Assembly: GCA_029747015.1 (NCBI GenBank)
Contig: JAKOGI010000420.1
Location: forward strand, 310,001 to 374,000
Reading direction: 5' to 3'
From: Carnegiea gigantea
Lineage: Eukaryota > Streptophyta > Magnoliopsida > Caryophyllales > Cactaceae
DNA: 64,000 bases
A program made the translations under genes and the position numbers. The notes below the pieces were generated by a model. It was not told where the DNA came from and did no database searches. It saw only the letters and a list, made by a program, of their open reading frames with translations. Of this stretch, positions 37,143 to 50,416 are shown in pieces (the stretch's first letter is position 1; every line of letters begins with the position of its first letter).

Positions 37143-38329
37143 GCTAGACTACATGTGTGGGATGAACCATATTTGTGGCGTTTTTGTAATGACCAAGCAA
37201 TTAGAAGATGTGTTGAAGATTCTGAAATTTTATCTATTTTGGAGTTCTGTCACTCCCAAGAGGGAGGAGGTCAATTTGGCCCTAAATGTACTGCACACAA
37301 AGTTTTAGAATGTGGATTTTTCTAGCCCACTATTCACAAATATTGTTTTGAATTCTATAAAAGATGTGACATGTGCCAAAGAACTGGAAATTTAAGTGAT
37401 AGAAATCAAATGCCCTTATATAATATATTTGTGTGTGAAAATTTTGATGCACAGGGTATTGAATTTATGGGCCCATTTCCCCCTTCCATTGGGAACCAAT
37501 ATATTCTAATTTATGTGGATTATTTATCTAAGTGGGTTGAGGCTATTCTAATTAAAACTGATGATGCGAAGATTGTGATTAAGCATGTTAGGAAAAACAT
37601 TTTGAATAGGTATGGTATGCCTAAAGCCATCGTTAGTGATAGGGGAACTCACTTGGGAATAGAACTTTGAAGGGTCTACTAGATAAGTTTCATATTACGC
37701 ATAAGGTTTCGACTGCTTATCACCCACAAACTAATGGTCAAGCTGAGAGCATGAATAAAGAAACAAAAGGAGTTCTAGAAAAAATTGTTAGACCTGGCAG
37801 GAAAGACTGGAGTGATAGATTAGATGATGCACTTTGGGCTATTAGGACTGCATATAAAACTCCAATTGGGATGTCACTATATAGGATAGTCTTTGGAAAA
37901 GCGTATCACTAACCTGTAGAATTAGAACATAAATCCTTTTGAGCTGTGAAGTGTAATATGGATTATATGGAAGAAGGAAAAGAGAGGAAATTACAACTGC
38001 AAGAGTTAGATGAAATAAGGTTAGAAGCCTATGACAATTCAGTCATTTATAAGGGTAAGTCAAAAGCATTTCATGATGCTAAGTTGGTTAGAAAAGAGTT
38101 TCATGTAGGAGAAAAAGTTCTATTTCATTCAAAATTAAAACTATTTCCTGGGAAACTTAGATCTAGGTGGCTAGGCCCTTTTGAAGTCACTCATGTCCAT
38201 CCTCATGGGGCGGCAGAAATTAGGAGTCTTGATACTAATAAGATTTTTAAGGTGAATGGTCACAGGTTGAAACACTTTTATAAAGGAGTGGTTTGTGAAG
38301 TTGAGGATATTGATTTGGAAGATCCATGA
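37143..38329 (+). pseudogene. integrase region of the Athila-like element
   Basis: The core carries [19 protein letters not shown] and [10 protein letters not shown] with IVSDRGTH; then, after a frameshift at about 37665, [14 protein letters not shown] with the DDE-group Glu. Stops at about 37911 and 37942 follow. The C-terminal part has LVRKEFHVGEKVLF and LRSRWLGPFEV, and a natural-looking end at 38327. The N-terminal zinc-finger part (37143-37400) is scrambled by frame changes. It would insert the cDNA; it is inactive here. Confidence 0.9.
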
Positions 38330-39485
38330 TAGAAAAAAACGTCGAACCAACGACAAGAAACAAAGGCACTGCTTGGGAGGCAATCCAAAATTCTTTCAGG
38401 GAGCTTTCTTTTCCTTTTGTCTTTCCTTCTTCTTTTTATTTTGTTCATATTCCCTGCATTGAGGACAATGCATGAAATAAGTGTGAGGGAGGGAAATTTA
38501 TATTTAGTTTTAGTTCATTTAAGTTCATATCTTTTTCATATTTGTTTCATTATTTTTCAAAAAAAAAAAATCTTCTTTTGTTTTCCATTTCTTTTGTTTT
38601 GGGAAATGCATACTATTTTGGTCAGATTGACTCCATTAACCTAGTATTAAGTTGTATATAAGTGGGGCATGCATGACAAATCGAGTCCTAGATGTGATAT
38701 TCTATAACCCAAGTCTAGCATCATCATTCCATTATAACTGTGAGTCCAATCCTTATTTTGCATATCACCATTGTCTTAGAGTCTTAGGATTTCAGGCTTG
38801 ATTCTCCCACTTGCATTCATCTTTTTTTTCTTTCATTCAGACTCCGAAAAAAAAAAAAAAGAGAAGAAAAGAAAAAAAAGAGGGAAAAAAAGTCAAAGTC
38901 GGGAATGACAAGTATCCCTTTGAGGCATGTGCTACTATGTACTACTCTTTGAGGTAATACTGCCACTGGAAAGCTTACTTCCCATACTAGTGAGTCAATA
39001 AAGTAATTTATATATTGTCAGGTTTGAATGAGTCAAACTCTGACTAGCCCGGTCTCTAGGGCAATGGTACACGCACACACAATGCATTAAGATGGATAAA
39101 TTGTTATGTTGGTTTGTGGGGTAAAAAGTGGAGTGCAGATATTGTCTATGAAGACTTAGAATTTTGGAATGTACACCTTATTCACATACAACATAATATT
39201 TTGGTTTTAAAGGGTGATGTGTCTAGTTGAAATTTTACATTGTTTCCTTACCCCCCAAAAAAAATTCCGTCTTCTCTTGTTCTTTTTAAAGGTTTTATGG
39301 GTATACTTGCTGGAAACCCTCACGAATCCATACTCGTCCTACCGTGGGCCACCCGGCAGTTTAAAGGGCTTGTTGCATGTGCTCGATGCAATTGTGATCC
39401 CTACGAAAGTGGTTGATTTTATTTTATTTTATTTTTAGGTTAATAAATTTATCGAGGGCGACAAAAGTCTAAGTGTGGGGATATT
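38330..39485 (+). other. non-coding 3' region and polypurine tract of the Athila-like element
   Basis: About 1.15 kb between integrase and 3' LTR. No env-like ORF is visible where Athila elements may carry one. An attgaggacaatgcatg...aagtgtgagggaggg tract at 38458-38496 and a purine-rich aagtctaagtgtggggat directly before the 3' LTR (to 39485) are typical polypurine sites of this lineage. Confidence 0.7.
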
Positions 39486-41405
39486 TGTTAGAGTTTTATT
39501 TTTATATTTATTTTATACTTATTTACTTAAATATTTTTATTATTTATAGCATATAGTTGCATATTTAGTTGCATTTGTATATTCAGGGGAAAACAATGAT
39601 AAAAATGAAAACATGGGTTATTGGACCTAAATTAAGCTATAATTTTAATTATGGGTTAAAATATTAATATTGGGCCAATTTTCAGTTTGATATTAATGTG
39701 CTACTTACTATATTTTTCTTCCTTATTTTTCAGGTTAAATGGATGAGGAAAGAATTATTAAGAATGCCTCAATCCAAGGCAATGAATAACTCGGACAAAT
39801 TACAGGAAGAAGATGAAGTATCGTTGAAAATGAAGAATTGGGCCATAATTGAGGAGTTGATCAGCAGCCCAATACCCTCAGCCCAGCCTTTTCCCATCAG
39901 AAAAAAATATTGAAACCTTAGTCGTGAGCCCGTGAACCAACCCCCCTTTTTTTTCTCGGCTCCTTCTCTCCTCTTCCCCTGCATTCTCTCCATCTTCTTC
40001 TCCTCAACTCACGCTATACCACCCTCTCTCTCTCTCCTATTCTCCTTCATCTTCTCCACATCCAAGGCACAGCCACAAAACCAACCTCATCACCCTTCAC
40101 TCACTCCTCAATTGGCGGGACACCACAGAGAACCATCATCAACCCCATTACAAACCAAGTATAAAGGGACGGGGGAAGCTGCAGAATGGAGCATCGAAAA
40201 TCAAGCATCACCCATCATCTACTCCTCATCATTCAACTCTCATCACCATCTTCATCTCATCTCCATCACACGCATCACCTCAACCATCATTGGAACCCAT
40301 CCAAACCATCAGCAGAATCATCCCCATCATCCAGTTGCGTCTCCTAATATTCATCCCATTTCACGGCAAAAAAAACCATCAGCAGAATATCACCATCTTC
40401 ATCATAATTTTCATTTTGATGTTGTTATGTTTCATTCATTTTTCTCATACTCTTTTGTTTCATTTTGGTTCTCTTGTTCTTTTTTTTTTTAAAAAGACGT
40501 TTGTTTTAGTATTAGTATGTTAGGCTAATTTAATACTTTTGCTTGACCCAATATTGTAGTTTACCATGTGAAGCTATTCTTTTTGAGATAAGTTTTGTGT
40601 GTTTAAATTTTCATATTATGTTTATGTGAATAATCTAAGTTGATTTGGAATAATTGTTTAATGTTGAATGTTGAATTATTTTTGTTCGGCCACCTAAATA
40701 ATTCTAACATTTAAATAATATTAACTAGTAACAACTTGTGAATATTAAGGTTAAAAGAATCAACTTAGGTCTAAATTATATGAATCTGCTGTAGAGGATT
40801 TAATGGTTTAGGTTAGATAAAGTTTTCCTAAAACCTAATGCTTTGAGTCTTTAATTTGTTATGCTATAGAGTAATAAGTTAAATAATTTAAAAGAATTCA
40901 TTCTTAGACGTTCTAGGGTGTATTGCACAGTAAGGAAAAATAGGGGTTACAGACGTTCTTAACCTATAGTTTAACTATTCAGTAAATATAATATACGTAT
41001 CAATGATTAAATAACGGAACATGGTAAAATATATATTAAGGTTGAGCAAATTTCTAATTGAATGATATTTGTTTTCTTCTATTCTGCGTAAATTTTATTA
41101 TTAGTTTATAATTTTAGTGTTCAACAATTTAATTATATTGTTAGTTAGATATTTAAATACTTTATCCAATTACCCCCCCAAAGTAGTTTTTTTGGTGATT
41201 GTTTAAGTCATGGAGTTAAATCTTAGTAGTCTTTAGTTTTGTATTTTTTTTTATATATATATTTTTTTATGAGAGTATCATTGTTTTGTAACTTAAATCT
41301 ATTTCCTCGTTGGATCGACCTTACTTGTCATATCTATAGTTCTTAACAGATATTTGCAAGGGTATTTAGGTTATTTAATTTGTAGGAATTGTGATACTCC
41401 TTACA
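39486..41405 (+). repeat. 3' LTR of the Athila-like element
   Basis: Begins tgttagagttttattttt and ends gatactccttaca; collinear with 30902-32891. Numerous single-base differences and indels separate the LTRs, indicating an old insertion; I did not compute divergence. Confidence 0.93.
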
Positions 41406-41853
41406 GTATAAGTTAGATTTCTATCAATGTGATTGCTGAACAGCCGAATCAAGTTGTGGACAACAGGCTTGGACATGACCTTATGCGTGCAAGGACTAGG
41501 ATTAATCATTAATGAGTTGATGTCTCTCACTATGATAACTATCCTACTTCCCGAGTCTTGTGGTTATATATTGAGTGCCATAAAGAGTAATTTCAAGCAT
41601 GATCTTGTTGAAGAAGTGGCGGTCGGGAAGCATGAGGTGGCACTGGCGTTTATGATCCTAGGATTGTCGAAGACATGCTGCCGATCTGTATTCGGAAAGC
41701 TTTTCTTAAACTTGGGGGCTTTTTTGTCAGTGACGACAGCCATTTTCCATTTCTTAATAGATTTCTTGCCAGTGAGCCTCTCACTGGGGCTTGCTTTTGC
41801 TTTTGCTTTTGCTTTTGGGTTTTTTATAGTCATCTATGCACTGACATCACGAG
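41406..41853. other. host sequence between two LTR insertions
   Basis: A remnant of pre-insertion DNA, beginning with the GTATA duplication. Open frames exist on both strands (a plus frame 41433-41858 ending in a run of Ala/Phe, and its mirror) driven by a gcttttgctttt repeat at 41790-41816. I recognise no domain; it may be part of a gene split by the insertions. Confidence 0.4.
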
Positions 41854-44733
41854 TGTAACACCCCCAGATTTCTAATTCTTTATTTACTACTAATTTAACC
41901 TGAATGGCAGCAGGAACTCATAACGGGGTGTTACCGCCCTATTTCCTTCTTGGAAATACCAGGCTGGATATCATAACTGACATTTAAAACAAAGTCTTTA
42001 CGAATCAAAACCCACCACACATGGGTCCAAGAATTTCAACACAAAACTTGAACATCATAATTAAACCAACTAGATTCTATTACAACTTCTAAAATCCTTT
42101 TTAAGCACAACCAGCATTCGAGTCTCGCTCTACTCTCCTATCCTCAGTTCCAAGTACAGCTAGATCACCTGAAAACAAAACATTTTATAATAGTGAGATA
42201 AACTCAGTAACATTCACCCTCAACAGTCAAAGACACGTACAAAATTTATTTTTGAAAACATTTTAGGGAAAGGGGGAAACAACATGTTTTCAAGGTACAC
42301 AACCCATTATCACCGTCTTCCAAAAAGAAAATCAATTTCAGAATCACACTTCTGTAGTTCCATTCAAAATGTTCAGCTTCAGATAAGTCTTGGGTGAGCG
42401 ACCCCAGTGGATCTCATGGCCTGCGCTCTAACATAGCGCAGTCGCTCAACTCTTTCCTGGCCTACCGCCCCTCAGGCGGTTACCATTTAACTTTCCTGGC
42501 CTACCATTATCATGGGTGGTTACCCATAACCTGGCCCATGTCTCGGCTGAGTACGTGGCCGCTCACATGCATGCACCTATTACCCGGGGAAGGCTATGGC
42601 CTTCAATCAGTTCCAATCGATTCAACTCACCCTATTTAGTTCCTTTTAGTTAATGGATACCAACTTGACACATTCAGTTTTATTCAAATTTAAATATTTT
42701 TTCCAACAGAAATCAGAATGCAGAAACAGAACTTCAATTACAATCACAGTAAGTTTCAACTTTTACAATAGTAAGTTTCAACTTTTACAATATGGAGATT
42801 TTCAACTTCCAGAACAAACACAGCATTCAGTTCCCATCAAGGAACCATTCATAAATTTCACAACAGTGTTCATCCCATTGGAAAGGAATGCCAAGGAGTC
42901 AATACAAGAACTCCCAAAACTTCTATGATTTCAGTAACACAGGGGAAAGGTTAGGGCATGACTGTTACCTGAGTACCGTACAATTTACGGGCTCGGTTAC
43001 TCTAATGAGGGTTCACTGCTCCGCACCTGAGCCCACAAGCAGCCCATAGTCAGTCCACATTCAGTGTAGGGCACCCCTAGTCCTCCCCCAAATTTAAAAA
43101 GATGTTTTTTAGATCTTTATTCATCCAACCCTATCCGGGGTAAAGGTTCGGCTGGCCAGTTATGGGTTCAACTTCCAAAAATTTATAACTCTAGTTCCGA
43201 TATCCGATTCCAGTATTCTAGGTCAATCTGGAAACCTTACAATGTTCTCTGTCTTTTCTATGTTTAGAGCTTGGCTCGATCCTGCCCCGAACCCAGTCAA
43301 ATTTTTGTTTCTTCCGGCAATGCCAAAGACTGTCTTCCCCAGGATAGTCCCGGCAAATTTTATCAAAACTTGGGCTACGCTACTCCAAATGACCCAAGTC
43401 CAAAACGACATTATTTGACACATCCAGATGCTCCTACTCAGTAAATTTCACAATTTTTGGCCACCAGTACTAGCCTAGGGAATTTTTCTAACTTGAAGGC
43501 AAAATAGTCCAGATTCTGCTTCCCCAGATTTTACCTAGATTTTTACTCCTAACTTCCCATCCTCATAACTTTTCCTTCCGACTTCCAAAAACTATGTTCT
43601 TACCCAATCCAGAAAGATAATTTTTTTTGCTAAAACTTTCATGTTCAGAACTTCCAAAATTCACAACATAACCAAGTCTAAAAATTCAAAAATCGCACCC
43701 TATGCCTGCAGTTTCCAGATTTGACAAAGCTTGGTATTTTGGCCATAAGTCTCTCAATTTAATCCAATTCAAAAACCCACGTAATCTTTACATCTTAATC
43801 TAACTACTGTAAAAATTTCATAATTTTTCGACAATCAAAATAATTATCCCGAATTTTCAAAGTTGCGTCAAAAACAGGATGAATTCTATTCAGATTGTTC
43901 GAGTTCTTTTTGCACGGTTTTCGCTCGTTTCGGGTTGCCCAAAAAGAAAAAATACGCTCATACTCGTTAGACAAGCTTAAACCCTCGCCCATACCCAATC
44001 CTGCCAAAAGAACCCACCTTTACCATTAAATACCAAAATACGAAAAAAAAAAAAATGCTGTTACTAGTACCTTTGATCGACATCGAATCTAAATTGAGGA
44101 AACTCCTTCGTTCAAATTCAATGTCGAGAGTGCTGAGAAAACAGTAAAGGTTATGTCAAAATCTTCGTTTACGATGGTCATAAAATTCACAAGAATAAAA
44201 GGGATTAAAAAAACAAAAGAGATGAAAAGAAAAGTGGTGATTTCTTTTGGATGCATGGGGTGTATGAACCCATATATCATCTTGATCTTCTTACCAAAAA
44301 CACGAGAAACGGCCGGTGGGGTGGCGGCCCTAGGGTGGCCGGACGGTGGTCGGCGACGGTGGAAAGGTAGAGAGAGAGGGAGGGAAGTGGGGGAACGGGT
44401 GGTTAGGATTCTAGGTTAAAAAGAAAAGAAAAGGGGGGGAAAAACAAACTTTCAATTTTTTTTTTTTAAACATAAGTGGCGGCAGCAAGGGGGTTAGGGT
44501 TTGGATTTTTTTTTCATAAAAGAATAATAGTAATAAGATAATAATAACGATATTAGGAGTTTTACAAAGATCGGAAAGAAAAATTTTGAAAATTTTAATA
44601 CTTCCCAAAAAAATATATCAAGAACTTTATTAAAAGAATTTCACGAGGGTTAATTGGCACTGACTTGGGTTGACTTGGCCTAGGTCGGTCCAACTGGGCA
44701 AAAAATTCCAAATCGAATTTCCAGGGTTTTACA
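41854..44733 (-). mobile_element. solo LTR (2.88 kb) with perfect target duplication
   Basis: Read on the minus strand it begins tgtaaaaccctggaaattc and ends ctgggggtgttaca (TG...CA), flanked by identical ACGAG at 41849-41853 and 44734-44738. No gag or pol lies beside it, so it is a solo LTR left by LTR-LTR recombination. The interior holds a G-rich tract (44310-44400), the catgccctaacc word (42955) and a ttttgttttcaggtga splice-like word, all shared with the elements at 45130-47600 and 49147-52289 or one of them. The family is probably Ty3/gypsy by size, but without internal domains this is inference. Confidence 0.85.
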
Positions 44734-45111
44734 ACGAGTCTGATGGGTGTGTGCTATCATGTCAACTATCGCTAGTACTATAAATTGCTATCCTGACAAC
44801 TGTTGAGTTATAAATTGCTAGTTCTGGTTTGCAAACCTGAGAAATTAGTCATTGGAGGAGTAGCTAAAGTAAAAGGGGAATTTTGACATTTAGGACTTGT
44901 TCTTTCCATTGGGAAATTTGGGTTGGGAAATGGGTGACAATTACAATTTCGTGGATCCCATTAAATAAGTAGCGTAGTTGAAATTTTCAACTATTGAACT
45001 TTTCACGATTAAATTTTTAAGTTCAATTTATTATGTATTAAATAATATATTTTAGTTAGTTAATTATTTATTGCTTATGAAACTCCAGATAAATTTTTTT
45101 ATTTAATTACT

Positions 45112-45119
<8 letters not shown>

Positions 45120-45146
<27 letters not shown>
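45120..45146. repeat. (GT)n microsatellite
   Basis: A run of about 13 GT units following tatatatat, next to the presumed left end of the diverged LTR. Confidence 0.9.
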
Positions 45147-47600
45147 TTTTACATTTATTTGGTTTATTTTTAATTGATGCGATATTGGCCGACCTAGTAT
45201 ACTTGAGCTCGTATTGTTTATTTTTTTCACATGGTTTTGGCATAATAGTTGAAGGGTTAGTAGGTTAATTCGAGTTACGGGGTTTTAAGAAAAAAGAAAA
45301 AAAGGGGGGAAATTAATGAGGGAACCATGGGGGAGTAAGGGAAAAGGAGAAGGGAGAAAAAAACCCTAGTTTCTTTTTAAATTTTTCCCTCTCTCTTCCT
45401 CATCCCTCTCCCACACGCCCTTTCTCTCTCTTTTTATCCCTCTCTCAACCGGCCTCCCCCTTCCTTACCATCACTCTCTCTCCCCTCATCGATTCTCTCA
45501 CTCTATCACTGTCTCTCTATCTCTCTTCTCCTCGCCCTGGCCATCACGCCGATGTCCTCTCTCCTCTCCCACTCTTTCGCTTCAAATTTGATAAGTGTGA
45601 AGTTCTTGTGATACTAATGAATAGGTTATTGATTAGTGAATTTTTCCTAATGGAATTCGTATATCAATATTGGCAGTTGATTTTCTTTATCACTATTCTA
45701 GGAAGTTCAAAAAGGAGTATCTAGTCGGTGGAGCAATTCAACTGAAGGTTTTTCTTCGTTGCGAATCGTTTCAAGATAAAGATTCACTATTTTGTTATAG
45801 TTTGGGTTATTTGATGATTAAAGATAGTGGGTTTTGGGTGAGGGTGATATATTCATGTTTGAGAAGGGATTTCAATTGAGATTAGTTGAAAATAAGCTTA
45901 CATGATATTGTATAAATACTGTTCTAACTAAATTATTGAGAATGATCGGGTTCTCCAGAAATCATGAAAAAATTATAAAAGGTAGATCTACATGTCCTGT
46001 GAATGGTAAATTTTGAATTTCTTGAATTGGAGTTAAAACGAGGAAGCTATGACTAAATTATTGTGACTATGTGAAACTGTCAGTAACTAGGACCGTTTAG
46101 GAAGATTGAAAAATTTGAACTAGTTTGGCTCATATTTTGCACAGGATTACAAAATAAAAGTTATAGTTCACGACTTGTCCTTTCCAGATTCAACTTAATT
46201 ATAAAATTTCAACATCGAAAATGGAAGTTATGGCATCAGATAGTTGGGGGAAAAATCTGGGAGTATTCTGGACAGTGAGCTGTGATGGTGCGTGTGGATT
46301 CTAATATTCATAACTTTCTAAAAATTTAATTGATGGTTAGACTTGGTTGTTGGGTATAATAAAGGCTTAGAAAATTATTTTTGTTGTAATTGGGTTATAG
46401 AAAGTTGGGCCAAGTATTGGTACTAATAGACTACTGTTGTGGGTAATTGTTTAGCGTGATTTAGCGTTTCGAGCTAAAGCTTAGGCGGCACATTTTGGCA
46501 TGTTACAATCATGCCCTAACCGTCCCTCGAATATCCTTTGAAAAATGTGACCTATGTCTATGCTTAAAGATTGTTTTGAATGTATTTTGCATTGATGTTT
46601 GGGGAATTTTTCCGGGTAAATGTATGATGAGATCTTTCTATGATTTATATTGAAACGTTTTAATAAACCAATGAATGCATTGGTATTGGGCTGATTTGGT
46701 TGCGAAAGAAATAAGAAATTGTTTTTGGACTAGAATGGATCGAGTTTGGCTGTATGCTACTTAAAGATCCATGGTAATTATAAATGTGTAAGTAACTGGA
46801 TGAATGAGTGAGACTGAGGAGTTATACTATTGTGTTATTGAAGGCCATTAGCCTTCCATGGGTAACAGTGCATGCATGTGAGCGGCCACGTGCCTCCTTG
46901 TGGACAGATATGGGTCAGGCTAGCAATAACCATCCATATTGACAATAGGCAGGATATGGCTAAGCGGTAACCGTCCAAGTTGATGGTATGCCAGGTTATG
47001 GTTAAGCAGTTGTGCTAAACCCCAGCGTAGGCCATAAGACCCAGTGGGGTCGCTGACCTTTGTGAATCTAAAACTAGATAAGTGAGACTTGGATTATTAG
47101 TATATGTTCATGTTGAGAATACATAAGTAATTGAAATTGGTCGTGTTGTCGCCCGCCCCTAAAATCATTTGAAATGAATTCATGCGCGTGTTTTGACTAT
47201 TAGAGGTGGCTGTTATTGAGTTTATCTCATTTTTCAAAATGTTTTGTTTTCAGGTGAAGTGCACGGGCATGTAGATGAGAACTCGAATTAGTGCAAGGCC
47301 TGAAATACAATTTAGTCGAATTGATTCAGTTTCTGTTTAGACTTGCCTTAAAGATTGTGTTTCAGTTTGGACCTTGTCATATTGTTGTTAAAACTCGAAC
47401 TTGTTTAATGATTTGAGAATATATATCTGTATTGAGACAATGTCGTATTAGAAATATCAGCCATGCTACTATAATTGAGATGTTTATTCTTTAAAGAGAG
47501 TATTTGAATAAATGTCTACTCGGACTATTGGACTGTTTGCCTTATTATCAATTCTTAACCTACTTCATAAGGAGTTGACATGCGATTATTGGTTTTGTCC
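45130..47600 (+). mobile_element. diverged LTR relative in opposite orientation
   Basis: Plus-strand landmarks match the minus-strand reading of the solo LTR at 41854-44733. They are ggccgacctag (45190), tgttacaatcatgccctaacc (46500), tgagcggccacgtg (46878), gacccagtggggtcgctgacc (47039) and ttttgttttcaggtga (47244). Borders and target duplication were not found, so the ends are approximate. The C/T-rich segment 45390-45560 corresponds to the leader-like part of the family. No internal retrotransposon domains. Confidence 0.6.
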
Positions 47601-49146
47601 AATATGTTATAATCCCAAAATAATAAAAAATTTCTTACTTGATATTTAGAGATTTTTTTAAAAAAGAAAATCTAATATAGAAGACTAAAGATGTCCATGT
47701 GAAGCATGAGTTTAATGCTAGTAAGAGATAAAACCCAAACCAAGGATCTAAGAAGAATCAATTGGTATATTGTGATCCTTGCCATTCTTCAGTCCAATTC
47801 TGTTCAATTTCACTCTCATAATTTTGCTTAACCCTAATTGAAGCGTCGTGCCGTGCCTAATTTTGTACCTCTTCCAAAATAAGAGAAGATGCAAAGTCCC
47901 ATAACACCAAACTACACAACCAAATATCAACAAATCAAATTAACTATCCACAGTGAGTGGTCGAGTCTACACCTTTTATAGCAATCTTAAGTTTGAGAAA
48001 GTTATTTCGTCTACACTAAACTCAAAATGTGGATTGGGACTTGCTGTTCTCTCGTCTCTGAAGTTATTTCTTTGAATTTGGATTCACTGATGAAGATGAT
48101 GATGACTACGACAATGATGATTACGACTATAATGATTATTGCTATCACCATTTAAATGATTGTATCACATTTCCAGTTTTATCTTCGCAGTTCCCTAAAT
48201 CAAAAGATTTTGACTCCTAGCTGTTTCTGCTACAGCCACTCTATAAGCTTTTTCACTTCCAAGGCGTTCCACGCAGATCAATCCAGCTGTGCATCGTCTA
48301 ACATTCTTTCATCTTCAATCAGCCTTCCTCCCATGATGCGAAGATGTCCCTGAATTCTTAAATAGCTTGCACGTACACCCAGTCAACATCTTAAAGAATC
48401 ACTCTTCTTTCATTTCTCTCCTCCCGTATTTTTTATACTACTATCCTTCATCGTCTAACTACTCTGCTCTTCATTGTTGAGCTTATCGCTTGCCATCTTA
48501 AAGACTCACTATTGCACAGGGTTTGCAATCCTCATAGATTTATTGCCATTTAACCATACCAGGAAATCGTGGAGTTGGTTACGGTTTACCAAATCATCTA
48601 TTTATGACAAGGTGCTAAAAAATCTCAAGAGAATCAGGAACTGATGTTCTTGAGAAGAACACGTAAGCCTAATATGATTTTTTTTTTATTTTTTTCACAT
48701 GAACTATGGTTAATGGGAAAAATAGTACCATTATTATCCCTTTAATGGACTCTGATCACTTCGATTACCCACTAATCATTTAGGAGCGTTGGCAGTACTT
48801 TGGAATAATGGAAATATACATGCTGCAGTTTTGCTTAAAGAACGAAGAACAATTTATGTGCTAATACATGATACAGAAAAGGCACAAAACTCTATCATAT
48901 CAGAAGTTTATGCCTCATGAGGAAAAAGAGGGGAAAAAAAAAATAGTTCTTGGGATCACCTAGTCGATTTAATAATGTTATCGATGTGCCATGGCGCTTA
49001 CTGTGTGATTTCAATGAATTAGCTACTCCTAATGAGAAAAAAAAGAGGACAAGTTTTAGCTAGTAATAAACACCAAGATTAAATGACTTTTTCTCTAAAA
49101 TTGATGCAACATCAAACCAAGTTAACATTAGTTTGTTCACTTAGAA
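47601..49146. other. spacer without a recognisable gene
   Basis: A short minus-strand frame (47748-47933) and a plus frame (48156-48353) show no known motif. A degenerate gat/gac trinucleotide tract is at 48089-48140. The right end carries TAGAA, the target duplication of the next element. Confidence 0.45.
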
Positions 49147-50352
49147 TGTAATGCCCCCAAGATATGATGCCTCATTAATCTAACTTAATCACTTAATTGC
49201 CTATCGATTGCAGTGGAAATCTTTTGATTGGAGACATTACCGCTATTCCGTAACAAAACAAGGCTATCTGAGTCTAATTGTAACGCTGTGTTACCCATGC
49301 AATCACTTGGTTCACCAGATATTTGGTACAACATACATTTAACCATTTATACAATTTATGATACATCTGATAACTCAGTGCATGATTACCAAATACTAGC
49401 AGACATCATGTACAAAAGAATATATAACCAACCTATCCTTAGGGGTGCTAGCTTATAAATCACTGTGAGCGCTTAGCTAGCTAACGTCCAGCAAAAACTG
49501 CAACTCTAGCTCATTTCTTGCTACCTTCTGACTTGCCTGGAGGAAAACGGTTCATTGATTCCTTACTAAAACATAAAACATAAAAACATTTGAATAATGA
49601 ACTGAAACTCAGCACCTACATCCCTATGTTATAAAATAAGTTTCGTAATCAATTAGTTTGGTACCGAATTTCAAAACATTTTATTTTGCAAATAGAAGAG
49701 AGAGAATTTAAGAGTAAAGTTGATTTGCCAGTTATTATCTGAAAGTGGACCCTTATTGACGTATGTAGCGATCTTGAGATAGGTGCACACCTCCCAAGGG
49801 CATAAGCTCTGATGATTGATGCTTGATGAGGCCACTTGCTTATGTGACAAAACATTGCATGAAATGATTCATTATATGAATATCATATTGATTTTGCATA
49901 GTTTAAGAAATATGTGAGTTTTCGAAAAGTACAGGCAATGTACGTACCTGATCCTTGAAAATCTGTCTCCATTCTAGTGAAAATTACTTGTTAGCAGCTT
50001 GAAACGACAATAGTGGCCCCAGTTCTGCTCTGAAAATGTTATTTTCTCGATTAGTGCAGGATTAAGAAATTTTATTAAAGTTCTTAACTTAACAAATAAT
50101 TTAAATTTCTTCAACCTCTCTTTTCATGATTATCATAATTATTATTACTTAATTTGGTTCTATTTTATTTTGTTTTTGTTCTGCTTTCGTAATGTTGCTG
50201 ATGTTCGTTCCACGAGTATTGTAAAAGTGAATTAAGGTGACTTGTCATGTGTTTATTAATAATGACGTTATCACCATCACTATCCGAATCATTGTTATAA
50301 GCTCATTATATTATTAGTATTAACGTCATTAGAAATGATTGATCCTCATCAC

Positions 50353-50416
<64 letters not shown>

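Larger units (their letters stand above)
30902..41405 (+). mobile_element. full-length Athila-like Ty3/gypsy LTR retrotransposon, inactivated
   Basis: A 10.5-kb element with two LTRs (30902-32891 and 39486-41405), each TG...CA. The flanking 5-bp duplication has one mismatch: GTACA at 30897-30901 and GTATA at 41406-41410. Internal order is gag, protease, reverse transcriptase, RNase H, integrase on the plus strand, the Ty3/gypsy order. The primer site tggcgccgttaccgg and the long LTRs fit the Athila/Tat (non-chromovirus) group, as does the attgaggacaatgcatg...aagtgtg tract downstream of pol. Many stop codons and at least two frameshifts interrupt the reading frame, so it cannot be autonomous. 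Confidence 0.93.

Noticed and set aside
41564..41833. Lys-rich minus-strand frame with KAKAKAKA
   Set aside because: Driven by a gcttttgctttt repeat. The opposite strand is also open and neither has a recognised domain.
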